Assembly: GCA_026315105.1 (NCBI GenBank)
Contig: CM048750.1
Location: forward strand, 108,469,297-108,533,296
Origin: Locusta migratoria
Taxonomy: Eukaryota; Arthropoda; Insecta; Orthoptera; Acrididae
Direction of reading: 5' to 3'
DNA: 64,000 nt
Of the stretch, positions 33,179 to 44,386 are shown in pieces. The position numbers and the translations under genes were made by a program. Numbering within the stretch: the first letter of the stretch is position 1; the number at the start of each line of letters is the position of its first letter. The notes under the pieces were generated by a model. The model worked only from the letters and a program-made list of their open reading frames with translations, was not told where the DNA came from and ran no database searches.

Positions 33179-35031
33179 CCAGCTGCTGCCCGGATATTTA
33201 TTCATTTATTCCTGTCATTTTTCAGGTGTATATTCATTTTTATAACGCCTATATGTCTGTAAAATCTCTTGGGAACACAATTAGTAGTAAAGAAGTAATA
33301 GATTAGAACGTTACTGTTTACTTGCTCATATCTCATCAACTACGTGTAGTACTGTGATACAATTTAGAAGCTACATTCAACTATATGCCTGTATACTGTC
33401 TGTAAAACTTACTGTGGCTGCAATTTGTAGTGGAGAAATTATAAATTGTAACGTCATACCGAAAGTCCTAGTTATAGTCCGTGAACAGCGGAACATTACT
33501 GTATATGTTGTAGTATTACATTAAAAATTGTCACTCGATAAATAATTTATTCACGATGCTCATCGCTGAGCACAGATTTCTCTGGCACCTAATTACGCTC
33601 TTCAAATATTTCTGATGTTCATCCGTTTTTTACGAGCTGCCCAGAACGAGGTTGTGAAGTTGGTCTTTCATGTTTCTTACCTCACTGAGAAGAGTCGCAC
33701 GTCAGGGACTTGTTCAGTATTAACTGTAAGTGTGTGTGAGATCGTTTATCTTATGAAGCACGGTGAAAATATTTTCAGTTACGTATAAATTTTTTTGTTA
33801 TTTCAAATGACCCACATTTGATAGTTCACGAAGTGATTTTATTTTTCCTGTAGTAATCTTAATTATGTAATATGATGCTTGCAGCCATTGTTGGACTTGT
33901 ATCTATAATTTACTAGAAACTTCTAGCTGCCATTATACATAACTTTTATGAACGCGACTTGATAGTAATTCCTGCAAGGAAATCTTCGGAATTAATCGAA
34001 ATCCGATCGATCTAAATATTTTTTAAACGGCCATTGAGTTAGTGCAATCTACTCCAAGCCAACCGAGCATCATTTTACACAGTGCAGCAAGAGGTTTTGC
34101 AGCTCCATCTGCTACATGCAGTCAACTTAACATAATCATCGTGGTAAGAAAAATCATCGCGGAATCTGCTAGTTTCTTTGTGTAATATTGTGCCCAGGTG
34201 TTGCTTTCATTCCAAATTACTACTGCCGCTAAACTTTAAAGTTTGAGTCTTCTGTCTATAAAGTTACCTAAATGTGTCAGATCCAGCGGCTACGAACAGT
34301 AACTACTACTCCAATCCTGATCGCAGGAAAGAAAACGCAATATTACAATGTGCTCATATTTCATGAACTACGTGTCGGAATGTGATATAATTTAGAAGGT
34401 ACATTCAACTATATGCGTGTATACTGACTGTTAAAAAATTTCCTGTCGCTACGATTTGTGGTGTTCAAATTATAAATTGTAACGTCATACCGAGAACCGT
34501 AGTTTTACTCCATAAACAGCGGAAAAGTAGCAAGCGAGAAACTGTTTTCCTTTCATCATTTTACTATGGTTGCCAGCGAGAAAAAGTTTAATAAAGGTTT
34601 GAAATTATGTTTAAAGTTTGTTGCAAGTCGCCAAGTACTGTCATTCTCATACAGTGTATTTCGAAAGTCTCGCCGCATTATATGGCGTTTTTTGCGATTT
34701 CTGTTCGTTATGATTTAATATCTTTTGAACCGTGTGCCGTATGTGATTCTTAACCCTACAGCAATAGCTACCTCACGGTAAGGAACGTGTGTACCAAATT
34801 TGGTTGAAATCGGTCCAATGGTTTAGGAGAAAATGAGCAGCATTGTCGCAAAATGCAACAGTTTTTCGCTCATTTCATTGTTTATGACGTCATATCTCGT
34901 GAACTATATATCGTATGTGTTTCTTACACTTACGGCGACCGTCCTCATGGATTGAAGCTTACGTGTACAAAATTTCATTAAGATTGGAACAAAACTGTAG
35001 ATTTGTATGTAACACGTGCAATATTACAAGA
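33179..35031 (-). mobile_element. Helitron-like element, family B, reverse
   Basis: On the minus strand it begins A|TCTTGTAATATT near 35031 and ends CCGGGCAGCAGCTGG|T at 33179, a 5'-TC...CTRR-3' form (CTGG here). The interior aligns with 55071-56394. Shared features are TACAAATCTAC near the 5' end, the run AACTTTAAACATAATTTC, and GACGTTACAATTTATAATTT. An internal segment of about 200 bp is present twice (about 33330-33540 and 34340-34530). No Rep/helicase ORF is present. The larger size relative to 55071-56394 is partly due to that duplication. Confidence 0.65.
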
Positions 35032-35285
35032 TATTAATTTAAAACAAACTATTTGAGACCCAGTAGCTTTAGGTAGGCACCATCAGATAGTCCAAGTATC
35101 GGCTCGATAGTGGGCGGAAAGAGTGGGCAAATCACGCACACGTGTCCAGGGTAATGTTGAAGCCACATACGTGGAAGCTCAGGGAGGGTTTGAACGCTGA
35201 TAAAATGTGGAAAAATTTAAATTTCAAACAAGTAAAATAATGAACTCTTGGGTAAACGAATGTATTGGTTGCAAAAACTTTTATT

Positions 35286-35326
35286 GAAATGACACGTTTC
35301 GCCCGGTTAGAGCATCTTCAGATTTC
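35286..35326 (-). ncRNA. Hammerhead-ribozyme-like module, best copy
   Basis: Read on the minus strand: GAAAT (35326-35322), CTGAAGA (35321-35315), one extra T, GCTC/GGGC stem II with TAACC loop (35313-35301), GAAAC (35300-35296), GTGTC (35295-35291), then ATTTC (35290-35286), complementary to the first five bases. AATAAAAG follows. Both invariant core strings and a plausible UC cleavage position are intact, and stems I and II pair. The unpaired base before stem II departs from the canonical hammerhead. Confidence 0.55.
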
Positions 35327-35459
35327 TGACAAAGAAGAAAAATAATCCTCATCTTACAATTTTTACATGGCAATAAGTACCATACCACGCAGAAGTGGAA
35401 TGGGAAGAATTCGAAAAATAATGAGCTTGTTGCTGTGTTGGGTTCGTTCAAAAATATAC

Positions 35460-36370
35460 TTTCAAAGAGTAAAGTTCACTTTACACGGTATGAACCCGTG
35501 TATGAACTGTCAAAGATAAAACTCGAGAACGGCTGAACCGATTTGGCTATATACCGTTACATAAAACACTGAATCTATTGCGATGAAATCTGTTGTGGAG
35601 ATAGCATGAGCCCTCAACTACCGCATAAGATACTTTAGACAGTGTGTATTTAAATATATATTTTTGATTTGAGGTATATAAAGCGAAATATCGAACAATA
35701 ATTACTCTCTGAAAAAGCTGTTTACTCTTTGACTTCTTAACTGTTTTTCAGAAGTTATTATTAACTTTTAAAAATGCATTGTCCCTTTTGTAAAAAGTGG
35801 GTAGAACGGCAGAACAACAAACGTACCTGTCCTAGGAAAAAAAGGTGTATATAATGAACAAAACAAAAAGAGAATTACCCTTTCCGTCGTGCGAATAGCC
35901 AGTTTTAGTGTCGAATACAATCGAGAACACATTGAAACACGCACGTTCAGTTTTTCTCAAATCTTCCAATTTTCCACAACATTTATTCTATACAAACTTC
36001 GTCCTGTCAAGCCGTACTCAAGTGATGCTCTTGCAACCATGTGGCAATTTATTTTTATTGGTAGAAAAAAGTCGCTTTCGGTTTTTACTGAATTTTCGTT
36101 CTTTCCGGGCGACTTCTCCAAATTTTTATTTGATGCGAACCTTCCTCTTGCTTTCTACATGAAATGTACTGATAGCTCACTGGAAAAAGTTGTTTCAGGT
36201 TTTCCCGATTTTCCTCTCTTCCGGACAACTTTTCCATATTTTATCACCGTTTGAACCTTCCCTGGACTTGCACGAATATTCAAGACTAAATTTAGCCAAA
36301 TCGTTTCAGCGGTTCTCAAGTTTTAGCGAGACTAACGTACAGCAATTCATTTTTACTTATATAGCTAGTA
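35460..36370. repeat. Helitron-like or inverted-end repeat, unclassified
   Basis: AAAACTCGAGAACGGCTGAA, CCGATTTGGCT at 35520-35551 is repeated inverted near the other end (AGCCAAATCGTTTCAGCGGT at about 36294). The right end is TATATAGCTAGT. Part of the left interior (AACAATAATTACTCTCTGAA) also occurs in family A Helitron-like elements at about 22900 and 46850. A 121-codon ORF at 35889-36254 lies in simple, Phe/Ser-rich sequence and looks spurious. Confidence 0.5.
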
Positions 36371-36422
36371 TGCCCAGCACCTAGCTATCATATACTACCG
36401 CGCCCTCGGCGAAAGATCCGTC

Positions 36423-36612
36423 GACAAAGACTGCAAAGGTGCACAGGTCACTCCGATACTCAAGACAGCCAACAGGAGTGATCCCCAGAATTACAGGCCT
36501 GTGTCATTGGCGTCGGTTTGCTGCAGGATTTCAGAACATATACTCCAACTTTCCTGAAATACTACCAACTACCTCAAAGAGAACGACCTATTTAGCCATA
36601 GTCAATACAGAT
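36423..36612 (+). pseudogene. CR1-like reverse transcriptase fragment
   Basis: One frame reads VTPILKTANRSDPQNYRPVS, then LASVCCRISEHI. After a stop it continues NYLKENDLFSHSQYRC. This is the RT finger region (the NYRPxSL motif) seen in the CR1-like LINE at 48145-50200. It is only about 190 bp long and is cut off where the RTE begins at about 36613, so an RTE insertion into an older LINE fragment is the simplest reading. Confidence 0.75.
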
Positions 36613-39559
36613 GCCTGGCCTTGTAACATCAGCTAATGTGTCTTTGCCACACAGCTACTGCGAACGGCTGAAAGCAAGGGGAAACTACAGCCGTTACCTT
36701 TCCCGAGGACATGCAGCTCTACTGTATGAACATATGATGATGGCATCCTCTCGGGTAAAATATTCCGGACGTAAAATAGTCCCCCATTCGGATCTCCGGG
36801 CGGGGACTACCCAGGAGGATGTGATCATCAGGAAAGACAATACTGGCATTCTACGGGTCGGAGCGTGGAATGTTAGATCCCTTAATAGAGTAGGAAAATT
36901 AGAAAATTTAAAAAGGGAAATGGATAGGTTGAAGTTAGATATAGTGGGGATTAGTGAAGTTCGGTGGCAGGATGAACAGGATTTCTGGTCAGGTGAGTAC
37001 AGGATTATAAATACAAAATCAATTGGGGGTATCACAGGAGTAGGGTTGATAATGAATAAGAAAATAGGAATGCGGGTAAACTACTATGACCAGCACAGCG
37101 ATCGCATTATCATTGTCAAGATAGATACGAAGCCAACACCGACAACAGTAGTACAGGTTTATATGCCAACTAGCTCTGCCGATGATGAGGAAATCGAAGA
37201 AATATATGAGGAGCTAAAGGAAATTATTCAGACAATTAAGGGAGAGGAAAACTTAATTGTTATGGGAGACTGGAATTCGGTAGTGGGACAAGGAAGGGAA
37301 GGGAAGATAGTAGGTGAATATGGTCTGGGCAAAAGGAATGAAAGAGGAAGCCGCCTGGTAGAATTTTGCACGGAACATAATTTAGTTATAACAAACACCT
37401 GGTTCAAGAATCACAAAAGAAGGTTGTATACGTGGAAGAGACCAGGAGACACCGGGAGATACCAGATAGATTTTATAATGGTAAGACATAGATTTCGGAA
37501 CCAGGTTTTACAGTGTAAGACGTACCCAGGGGCAGATATAGACACCGACCATAACTTGTTGGTTATGAACTGTAGGCTGAAACTGAAGAAACTACAAAAA
37601 GATAGGAAAATAAGGAGATGGGACCTGGATAAATTGAAGGAACCTGAGGTTCTTAAGAATTTCAGAGGGAGCTTTAGGCAACAATTGACAGAAACAAGGG
37701 AAAATAAAACAGTAGAGGAGGAATGGGTAAAATTGAGAGATGAAATAGTGAAAGTAGCAGAGGACAAAATAGGTAGGAAGGCAAGACCTACGAAAAATCC
37801 TTGGATATCACAGGAGATACTAAATTTAATCGATGAAAGGAGAAAATATAAAAATGCAGTTAATGAAACAGGCAAAATGGAGTACAGACGACTAAGAAAT
37901 GAGATTGACAGGAAGTGCAAAATGGCTAAGCAGGAGTGGCTAGAAGGCAAATGCAAGGATGTAGAGGAATGTATAAATAGGGGAAAAATAGATGCAGCCT
38001 ACAGGAAAATAAAAGAAACATTTGGAGATAAGAAAAACAGCTCTATGAATATCAAGGACACGGATGGAAAACCAGTTCTCAGCAAAGAAGAGAAAGCTGA
38101 AAGTTGGAAAGAGTATATAGAGGGGCTCTACAAAGGAAATGAACTTCGAGACAATATTGTAGGAAGGGAAGAGGATGTAGATGAAGATGAAATAGGAGAT
38201 ACTGTACTGAGAGAAGAATTTGACAGAGCCCTGAAAGACCTAAGTCGAAACAAGGCCCCTGGAGTAGATGATATTCCCTCAGAGCTACTGAAGTCTCTGG
38301 GAGAACCAGCCATGACAAACCTGTTTCACCTGGTGTGTAAGATGTATGAGACAGGCGAAGTACCCTCAGACTTTAAGAAAAATGTTATAATCCCCATTCC
38401 AAAGAAAGCAGGTGCAGACAGGTGTGAAAACTACAGAACCATCAGTTTAATAAGTCATGGTTGCAAAATATTAACACGAATTATATACAGAAGGATGGAA
38501 AAACTGGTAGAAGCCGACCTCGGGGAAGATCAGTTTGGGTTCAGGAGAAATGTAGGAACTCGGGAGGCAATAGTCACTTTACGGCTTATCCTAGAAGATA
38601 GATTAAGAAAAGGCAAACCTACATTTCTAGCTTTTGTAGATTTGGAGAAGGCTTTTGACAATGTTGATTGGAATAAACTCTTTCAAGTTCTGAAGCAAGC
38701 AGGAGTAAAATATAGGGAGCGCAAGGTTATTTACAACTTGTACAAAAACCAGACAGCGGTTGTCAGAGTTGAAGGGCATGAAAGGGAAGCAGTGGTTGGG
38801 AAGGGAGTGAGACAGGGTTGTAGCCTTTCTCCAATGTTATTCAATTTGTACATTGAACAAGCTATAAAGGAAAGCAAGGAGAAATTTGGTGAAGGAATAA
38901 AAGTTCAGGTGGAACAATTAAAAACATTGCGTTTTGCTGACGACATAGTAGTCCTGTCAGATACAGCAAAGGACCTGGAAGAGCAATTGAACGGAATGGA
39001 CAGTGTGCTGAAAGGTGCATATAAGATGAACATTAACAGGAGCAAAACTAGGGTAATGGAGTGCAGTGTAAGAAAATCAGGTGATGCTGAAGGAATTAGA
39101 TTAGGTAACGAAGCAATAAAGGAGGTAGATGAGTTTTGTTACTTGGGCAGTAAAATAACAAATGATGGTCGCAGTACAGAGGATATAAAATGCAGAATGG
39201 CAATGGGTAGAAAAGCGTTCTTGAAAAAGAGAAATTTGTTAACATCGAATATTGATTTAAGCCTAAGTAAGTCCTTTCTGAGGGCATTTGTATGGAGTGT
39301 TGCCTTGTATGGGAGTGAGACATGGGCGATAAACAGTGCGGACAGGAAGAGGATTGAGGCTTTTGAAATATGGTGCTACAGAAGAATGCTGAAGATTAGG
39401 TGGGTGGATCGCGTAACTAATGAGGAGGTACTGAACAGAATTGGGGAGAAAAGAAATTTCTGGCATACCTTGACTAAAAGAAGGGATAGATTGGTGGGAC
39501 ACATTCTTAGACATCAAGGAATTGTGAATTTAGCATTAGAAGGGAAGTGTGTGGGGTAA
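36611..39559 (+). CDS. RTE-type endonuclease/reverse transcriptase ORF
   Basis: This single ORF of 982 codons has the usual RTE/BovB layout. An APE-type endonuclease (about residues 82-320) nicks target DNA. Its landmarks are GAWNVRS (Asn87), ISEVRW (Glu116), MGDWN (Asp220, Asn222), IDFI (Asp287) and TDHNL (Asp313, His314). A reverse transcriptase (about 540-830) copies element RNA at the nick, with catalytic Asp677 in FVDLEKAFD and Asp777-Asp778 in FADD. NYRTISL (608) and KGVRQGCSLSPMLF (731) are RT finger and palm motifs. The C-terminal IWCYRRMLKIRW region is typical of these LINEs. The first ATG (36611) lies at the junction with older DNA; the MMMASS cluster at residues 42-47 is shared with the copy at 18500 and is a likelier native start. 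The ORF stops at 39557-39559, where an extra A near 39543 shifts the frame. The other copies indicate about 50 more codons. Confidence 0.93.
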   Translation: MPGLVTSANVSLPHSYCERLKARGNYSRYLSRGHAALLYEHMMMASSRVKYSGRKIVPHSDLRAGTTQEDVIIRKDNTGILRVGAWNVRSLNRVGKLENLKREMDRLKLDIVGISEVRWQDEQDFWSGEYRIINTKSIGGITGVGLIMNKKIGMRVNYYDQHSDRIIIVKIDTKPTPTTVVQVYMPTSSADDEEIEEIYEELKEIIQTIKGEENLIVMGDWNSVVGQGREGKIVGEYGLGKRNERGSRLVEFCTEHNLVITNTWFKNHKRRLYTWKRPGDTGRYQIDFIMVRHRFRNQVLQCKTYPGADIDTDHNLLVMNCRLKLKKLQKDRKIRRWDLDKLKEPEVLKNFRGSFRQQLTETRENKTVEEEWVKLRDEIVKVAEDKIGRKARPTKNPWISQEILNLIDERRKYKNAVNETGKMEYRRLRNEIDRKCKMAKQEWLEGKCKDVEECINRGKIDAAYRKIKETFGDKKNSSMNIKDTDGKPVLSKEEKAESWKEYIEGLYKGNELRDNIVGREEDVDEDEIGDTVLREEFDRALKDLSRNKAPGVDDIPSELLKSLGEPAMTNLFHLVCKMYETGEVPSDFKKNVIIPIPKKAGADRCENYRTISLISHGCKILTRIIYRRMEKLVEADLGEDQFGFRRNVGTREAIVTLRLILEDRLRKGKPTFLAFVDLEKAFDNVDWNKLFQVLKQAGVKYRERKVIYNLYKNQTAVVRVEGHEREAVVGKGVRQGCSLSPMLFNLYIEQAIKESKEKFGEGIKVQVEQLKTLRFADDIVVLSDTAKDLEEQLNGMDSVLKGAYKMNINRSKTRVMECSVRKSGDAEGIRLGNEAIKEVDEFCYLGSKITNDGRSTEDIKCRMAMGRKAFLKKRNLLTSNIDLSLSKSFLRAFVWSVALYGSETWAINSADRKRIEAFEIWCYRRMLKIRWVDRVTNEEVLNRIGEKRNFWHTLTKRRDRLVGHILRHQGIVNLALEGKCVG

Positions 39560-39714
39560 AAATCGCAGAGGAAGACCAAGAGATGGATACAGTAAGCAGA
39601 TTCAGACAGATGTAGGTTGCCGTTCTTATGTGGAGATGAAGAGGCTTGCTCAGGATAGGGTATTGTGGAGAGCTGCATCAAACCAGTCTCCGGACTGAAG
39701 ACCACAACAACAAC
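36613..39714 (+). mobile_element. RTE/BovB-like LINE, nearly intact
   Basis: Similarity to the copy at 18500-21440 starts at about CTGGCCTT (36614) and runs to a (CAA)n tail (ACCACAACAACAAC) near 39714, as expected for RTE elements. The 5' leader (TACTGCGAACGGCTGAAAGC) is present, so the copy looks close to full length. Only one clear coding lesion was found, the frameshift near 39543. Among the LINE copies here it is by far the best preserved and probably the youngest. I could not define a target duplication. Confidence 0.85.
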
Positions 39715-41842
39715 ATTGTTAAGACGTATATAGTAAAAGTCCGGTAATCCGGTACCTTAGGGACCGAGACGGTGCCGAATTACTGAAAATGCCGGACTAT
39801 CGGGCGGGACCGCTTACTGCTGGTATAGGCTAAGCCATGCTTCGAATTTAGCTGTGATACAGTGCACTGAAACACTTGTACCATTAACGTACGTGATTGT
39901 TCCAATTTCGTTTTTTTTTTGTTTTTGTTTTTTTTTTTTTTTTTTTTAATTTATCTGCAAGCCAATTTTTGCAGTTGTTACAGACTGCCAAGCATATTTC
40001 ATTAGTTCATATTATTGTGTATGTCATAAATGGTTGACGAAACAATATTAAATTCAGTTATCAAAATATTTCTGTTCTCACCTTTCTCCATGCGTTTAAT
40101 AATTTACAGTATCTGGTCGATGGTAAGTTTTGTGTCCCTGCCTCGTCGCCGCTTTTGTGTCTCGTTTCCGTCGTAGGTGTCGGTGGCCGAGTAGAAAGAG
40201 ACCGACACAGGAATAAAGGATGCACGCTTGTGCAGGTACGAAGGTGAGCAGCCAGTGGGACAGCAGAAACTAGAAACACTTGAGTAAATTAGTACGAGAT
40301 ATATATTTCATAAAGTCTTAGTAATACTTAACTATTACATAGCTCAGTACTGCAGAAGGCTGATACATAGTTGAGCTAGAGGCCTGCCTAGTGCCTATCC
40401 GATAGCCAAGTCTTCACTGGTGCCTATCTGATTCCGAAGTGTTAACTGGTTCCCATCTCAGTCCCAAGTGAACGATGTCGTTCAGTGGTGGCCACGAGCG
40501 GAGTTGTAGCAGAGGGCGCTCGCGGCTGACGTCGTAAGGACGCCGCGCCGTGCGAGCATGGCGGCGCGCGGCGAAAGTAGGTGGCGCGCACTTTAGACTT
40601 GTGCGACACCACAGTAAGACTTCGTGCTTACACTTCACTCCTGATTTAGAGCTTGAAGAAGGTATGGTTTCGAGAACATTCTCACTGCTTAAATGTTAGT
40701 AAAACTTCCAGAGATCACTATATGACAGTCAGGTCTGACAAATCGCGAAAAATGTTGGCAATCCCAACAGTTAAAGGAACCTCTATACAGTAGGCCTACT
40801 CAGCGGCGGCTGGTTCTTCAGATGACTGAGAGTTCACTTCATTCAGTGCTGGATCATGATAGTGGCGCGCTGCCCCCCCCCCCCCCCCGGATCCACGTGT
40901 TTCGGCACCCCTCCCCCATACCCTTCGCACCTTCTCGAGTAGGGCCAGGGGAAAGCGCACAAGGTTGCCTCCACCCCTTTAAACATAGTTTCGTTAACAG
41001 ATCTGCAGAATGTCTGACCTCCGTTTATTTGCGCTTGCGTCTACTCGAGATGAAGCGTCGGTCTACCAAGCTTCCTTATTTCACACTTTTCTTCCAAGCA
41101 TAATGCTGAGAAACTTGCTTCTGAAAGTTACTGAACGTTCTTAATTTTTTTTTATAATAAACACCAAGAATATATGAATATGCATATGAACACGAAAACA
41201 TAGTAACTGATTACACTGTTAAAGTTTTGTAACAAAAGGAATCTGTTACGATGAGGAGACAAGCTACCTTCGTGACACGTAACACTGTAAGCCGCTGTAA
41301 GACTGTTCTCTCCAACATTTTTTCAAATAGTTAAATGATTAGCCTATTATCGAAGACGGACATCTGTCGTTTGCCAGAAACTGAGATAAACGTCATTTTT
41401 TATTGCGAAACGTAGAGCTAATATATTTATAAGCTGATTTGAGCATTATCAACATTAATGCTCGAGGATTTATACCTGAATGTGGCTAATATCAATTTGA
41501 TTAATCAAGCATCATCAAATTGTGTTTGAAAATACAGATGTCCTTCTTTGAAATCAAAACGTGTAGGTGCCCGCTTTTGATGTGAACACGCTTTCATATG
41601 TCCGTTTTTGAAGTAAGATTCGGTTACTGCTAACGAGAATCTTTTACAGGTTTATAATCTGGGACATTATAGGAATATCAACATAAAGTGGAAAATATTA
41701 AATTCTGAACTCTATTACATATTGGAAAAATGAAAAATACAATAATCATAATAATCTTTTTAATTTTATATACAAAATGAAATGTTATTTCACCGAAACT
41801 CTCAAATTATTAGCATAAGGTCTGTTGATACTGTCTCCAGAT
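39715..41842. other. No gene recognised; poly(T) and GC-rich patch
   Basis: A poly(T) tract lies at about 39909-39948. Bases 40480-40610 are GC-rich (GGCGCGCGGCG-type) without a convincing ORF. A CAGCGGCGGCTGG near 40800 followed by a poly(C) run resembles a hAT terminus, but its partner was not found. Confidence 0.45.
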
Positions 41843-41855
41843 CTTTCCTTAAACA

Positions 41856-42050
41856 AATGTTCAAATGTTTGTACAGCTTATGGGACTTAACTACGGTGTC
41901 ATCAGTCCCTAAACTTACAAACTACTCATGAACTACTTAGGAACCAGGACGGCACAAATATCCATGCCCGAGGGGGGATTCGACCCCCGACCGTAGTGAC
42001 CGTGCAGACCGTGACTGAAGCGCCTCAGTCCCCTCGGTCACCGCGGCCGG
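41856..42050 (-). mobile_element. SINE-A, full-length
   Basis: Minus-strand head GCCGGCCGCGGTGACCGAGG, B-box GGGGTCGAATCCCC, and the standard tail. A perfect 13-bp target duplication (CTTTCCTTAAACA) lies at 41843-41855 and 42051-42063. Confidence 0.93.
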
Positions 42051-42063
42051 CTTTCCTTAAACA

Positions 42064-44373
42064 TCCTTACGTTATTTCTTACATCTAACTTCTTTCCAAC
42101 AAGTGATAATTTCGTACAACACACCTTCAAAAGAACAGTGTAGTTTACAAGCTAGTCTTACCTTTGTTTCTTTTCAATGTTTATTTTCCACTTTTCAGGT
42201 TGTCTCATACGTTTCATAGCTTTCCCTTCGGACACTGGTGATACATTATGTTGCACTTCACTCGGTTTAATATGGTTATTAGTAATAACACTATAAAATT
42301 ACTGAAAAACTGGCACATACGGCCACCATGTCTGATTTTCGAGGTCATGTGATCATATACTCTGTTCCCATTGGTGCACACTTTTTCATTCAACAAGTGT
42401 CCGAATTTTGTATCAAGCTCTTATGTAGGTGTTCGCTTTTGATGTGAACAGTCAAATTTAACGTGTTATTTATCACATTTACGTCAGTTTTTGGAAAAAA
42501 TTGATTTCACCAATGAAAAGACAGGAAAAACTTCCTTTAGGATCGACTGCTAACTAAATTTCGGCCACTAGGTCAGATGTCCAGGTTTCATATTAGGCTA
42601 CTCAAATATTTGTTACAACGAAGAATATAAAAGTCATTTACCCTCAATATCATAACAAATTTGCAAACTCGTCCAAAGATGTGTGGCAAGTAACAATACA
42701 AAAGTCCTTGTTGTTTCCGTATCTGTTAAAAATAAGATTGGGTTTAAAAAGCTTCTCGCAGGCGCTCTCGAACCCAATAACAATCTCCGCTGCGCGATTC
42801 CGCCAGCCACGCGGCTATTCTTGCTAGTGGAGAATTCTGACTTAATTATTATTCATTACTGCATCTTCTCAAAGTTTTTACAGTTGACGCGTTTTTAATT
42901 TATAAAGGTGTTTTCCAAATACGACATGTTTTACATGAATCTTCAATACGCCAAAACCAAATACGAAGGGCGGATGTACCCCTCATGGAGGTTTAGCCCA
43001 TGCGCGAGGTGCGCAGCGCAGTAGCTCCATTGTCTTGGTTCGGGACCGTTCGTGTGTAACCACCAGATCTCGAGAAGCCAGGAGCTAGTGTCTCCTCCAG
43101 CTCCAACACCAATATTAAAAGCGGCGTTTTCCCTCACCCCTCTCTGCAATGAGAACAGCCATATGCTGACTCAACGGGGTTCAGAAGAAGATATGAACCT
43201 TAGCCGCGCAAGCCCATTGCAACGCTGCCCCCACTGCCGCCTACAGCCTATTAGGAGACCAGGATACGACTCGTGCGAATGCTGTTTCTGCGACGTACAA
43301 CGTTTCTCGTGCGATAAAAATACTTTGAATGTCCATATAAAATGGTCTGCTATAAGAACACATTTTATTTATTTACTTTTATTTTTTCACGGCGAGTTTT
43401 TTACCGGGGGCTACTGAACCAGTCAACACATAGGACGCACCGCCACTGACAGTACAATTACAACCGAGATCTGCTGACTAAGGTCTGAGTGCTACCGATC
43501 CCAATAATGGCGTCTGCGTCATTGATGATCGTTAGCGTGACATTGTTATGACCGGCCAAGCACCGGATCTCCTCGTGTGAAGATCCGCTTGGCAACGTCA
43601 GCGTAACTGCAGCAGTAGTGGCTGCATCAAAGGACAAAACATCCCCTTGCATGCTGTTGCCGGACCACGAGGCGTTTCGGACTATTGGATGCCGTACAAT
43701 CGGACTTCTACAGCAATATGTTTTCATTTGAGTACTCCTCTTATTTTCTGGAAGTTGAAACAGCATAAAGGCGGAAGGACCAAATGTAGCTGCAACAGGC
43801 TGACGAAAAGCCTAAATCCGTCGGCACACGAAGAGTGCATCTAAACGAGTGTGGCCAACGTGGCGAGTTTATGACGTCACAACGCGCGAGCCGCATGTCG
43901 ACGAGGATTTTCCAACGTATCGAACAGTGTCAAGCGTGCAAGGTATTCTAAACGTGCGTCTGAACGATCACCAATGAGGGGGGAGAACGTGACCGACGTC
44001 ACACAGCGTGGCACTCCGGGTAGGGGAGCAGCTCTTTTCGATAGAGAGAGATGAAGACGCCATATTGGCTGTCGTATTTCATGAATTTTATGTATATAAC
44101 TTAGGTCTTATGAATGTATGACATTTCAAAGCAAGTAAAAGTACCTGAGTGAATTGAGAATCTCTCGAAAACCTGTCATTAGGGTTATTATTTGTTGGAA
44201 TAAATTACTCTAAACGTCTTATACGCGGCTAAAACAATTGTTATTACAGTATTCTCTACCGTTTCAAGGCAAGGTGGACTGAAGATCTATCAACATGAAT
44301 TGTTCTTTACATCAATTATTGTAATTACATATCAGCAACCGACATATCACCAGTAGTGTATACTCGTTTAATG
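42064..44373. other. No gene recognised
   Basis: It contains a 121-codon plus ORF (43052-43417, Cys-rich near the end) and a 102-codon minus ORF (43458-43766). Neither resembles a family I know, and neither has a clear start context or splice structure. Base composition is more balanced from 42950 to 44060 than in the flanks, so a real exon is not excluded. Confidence 0.4.
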
Positions 44374-44386
44374 CCTTCGTCCAAAA

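Noticed and set aside
35889..36254. 121-codon ORF as a protein gene
   Set aside because: It lies inside a repeat with inverted segments; the product is Phe/Ser-rich without domains, and a second frame is also open.
43458..43766. 102-codon minus-strand ORF as a host exon
   Set aside because: Unrecognised product, no flanking splice evidence that I can trust, and no conserved motif. Left as unannotated rather than named.
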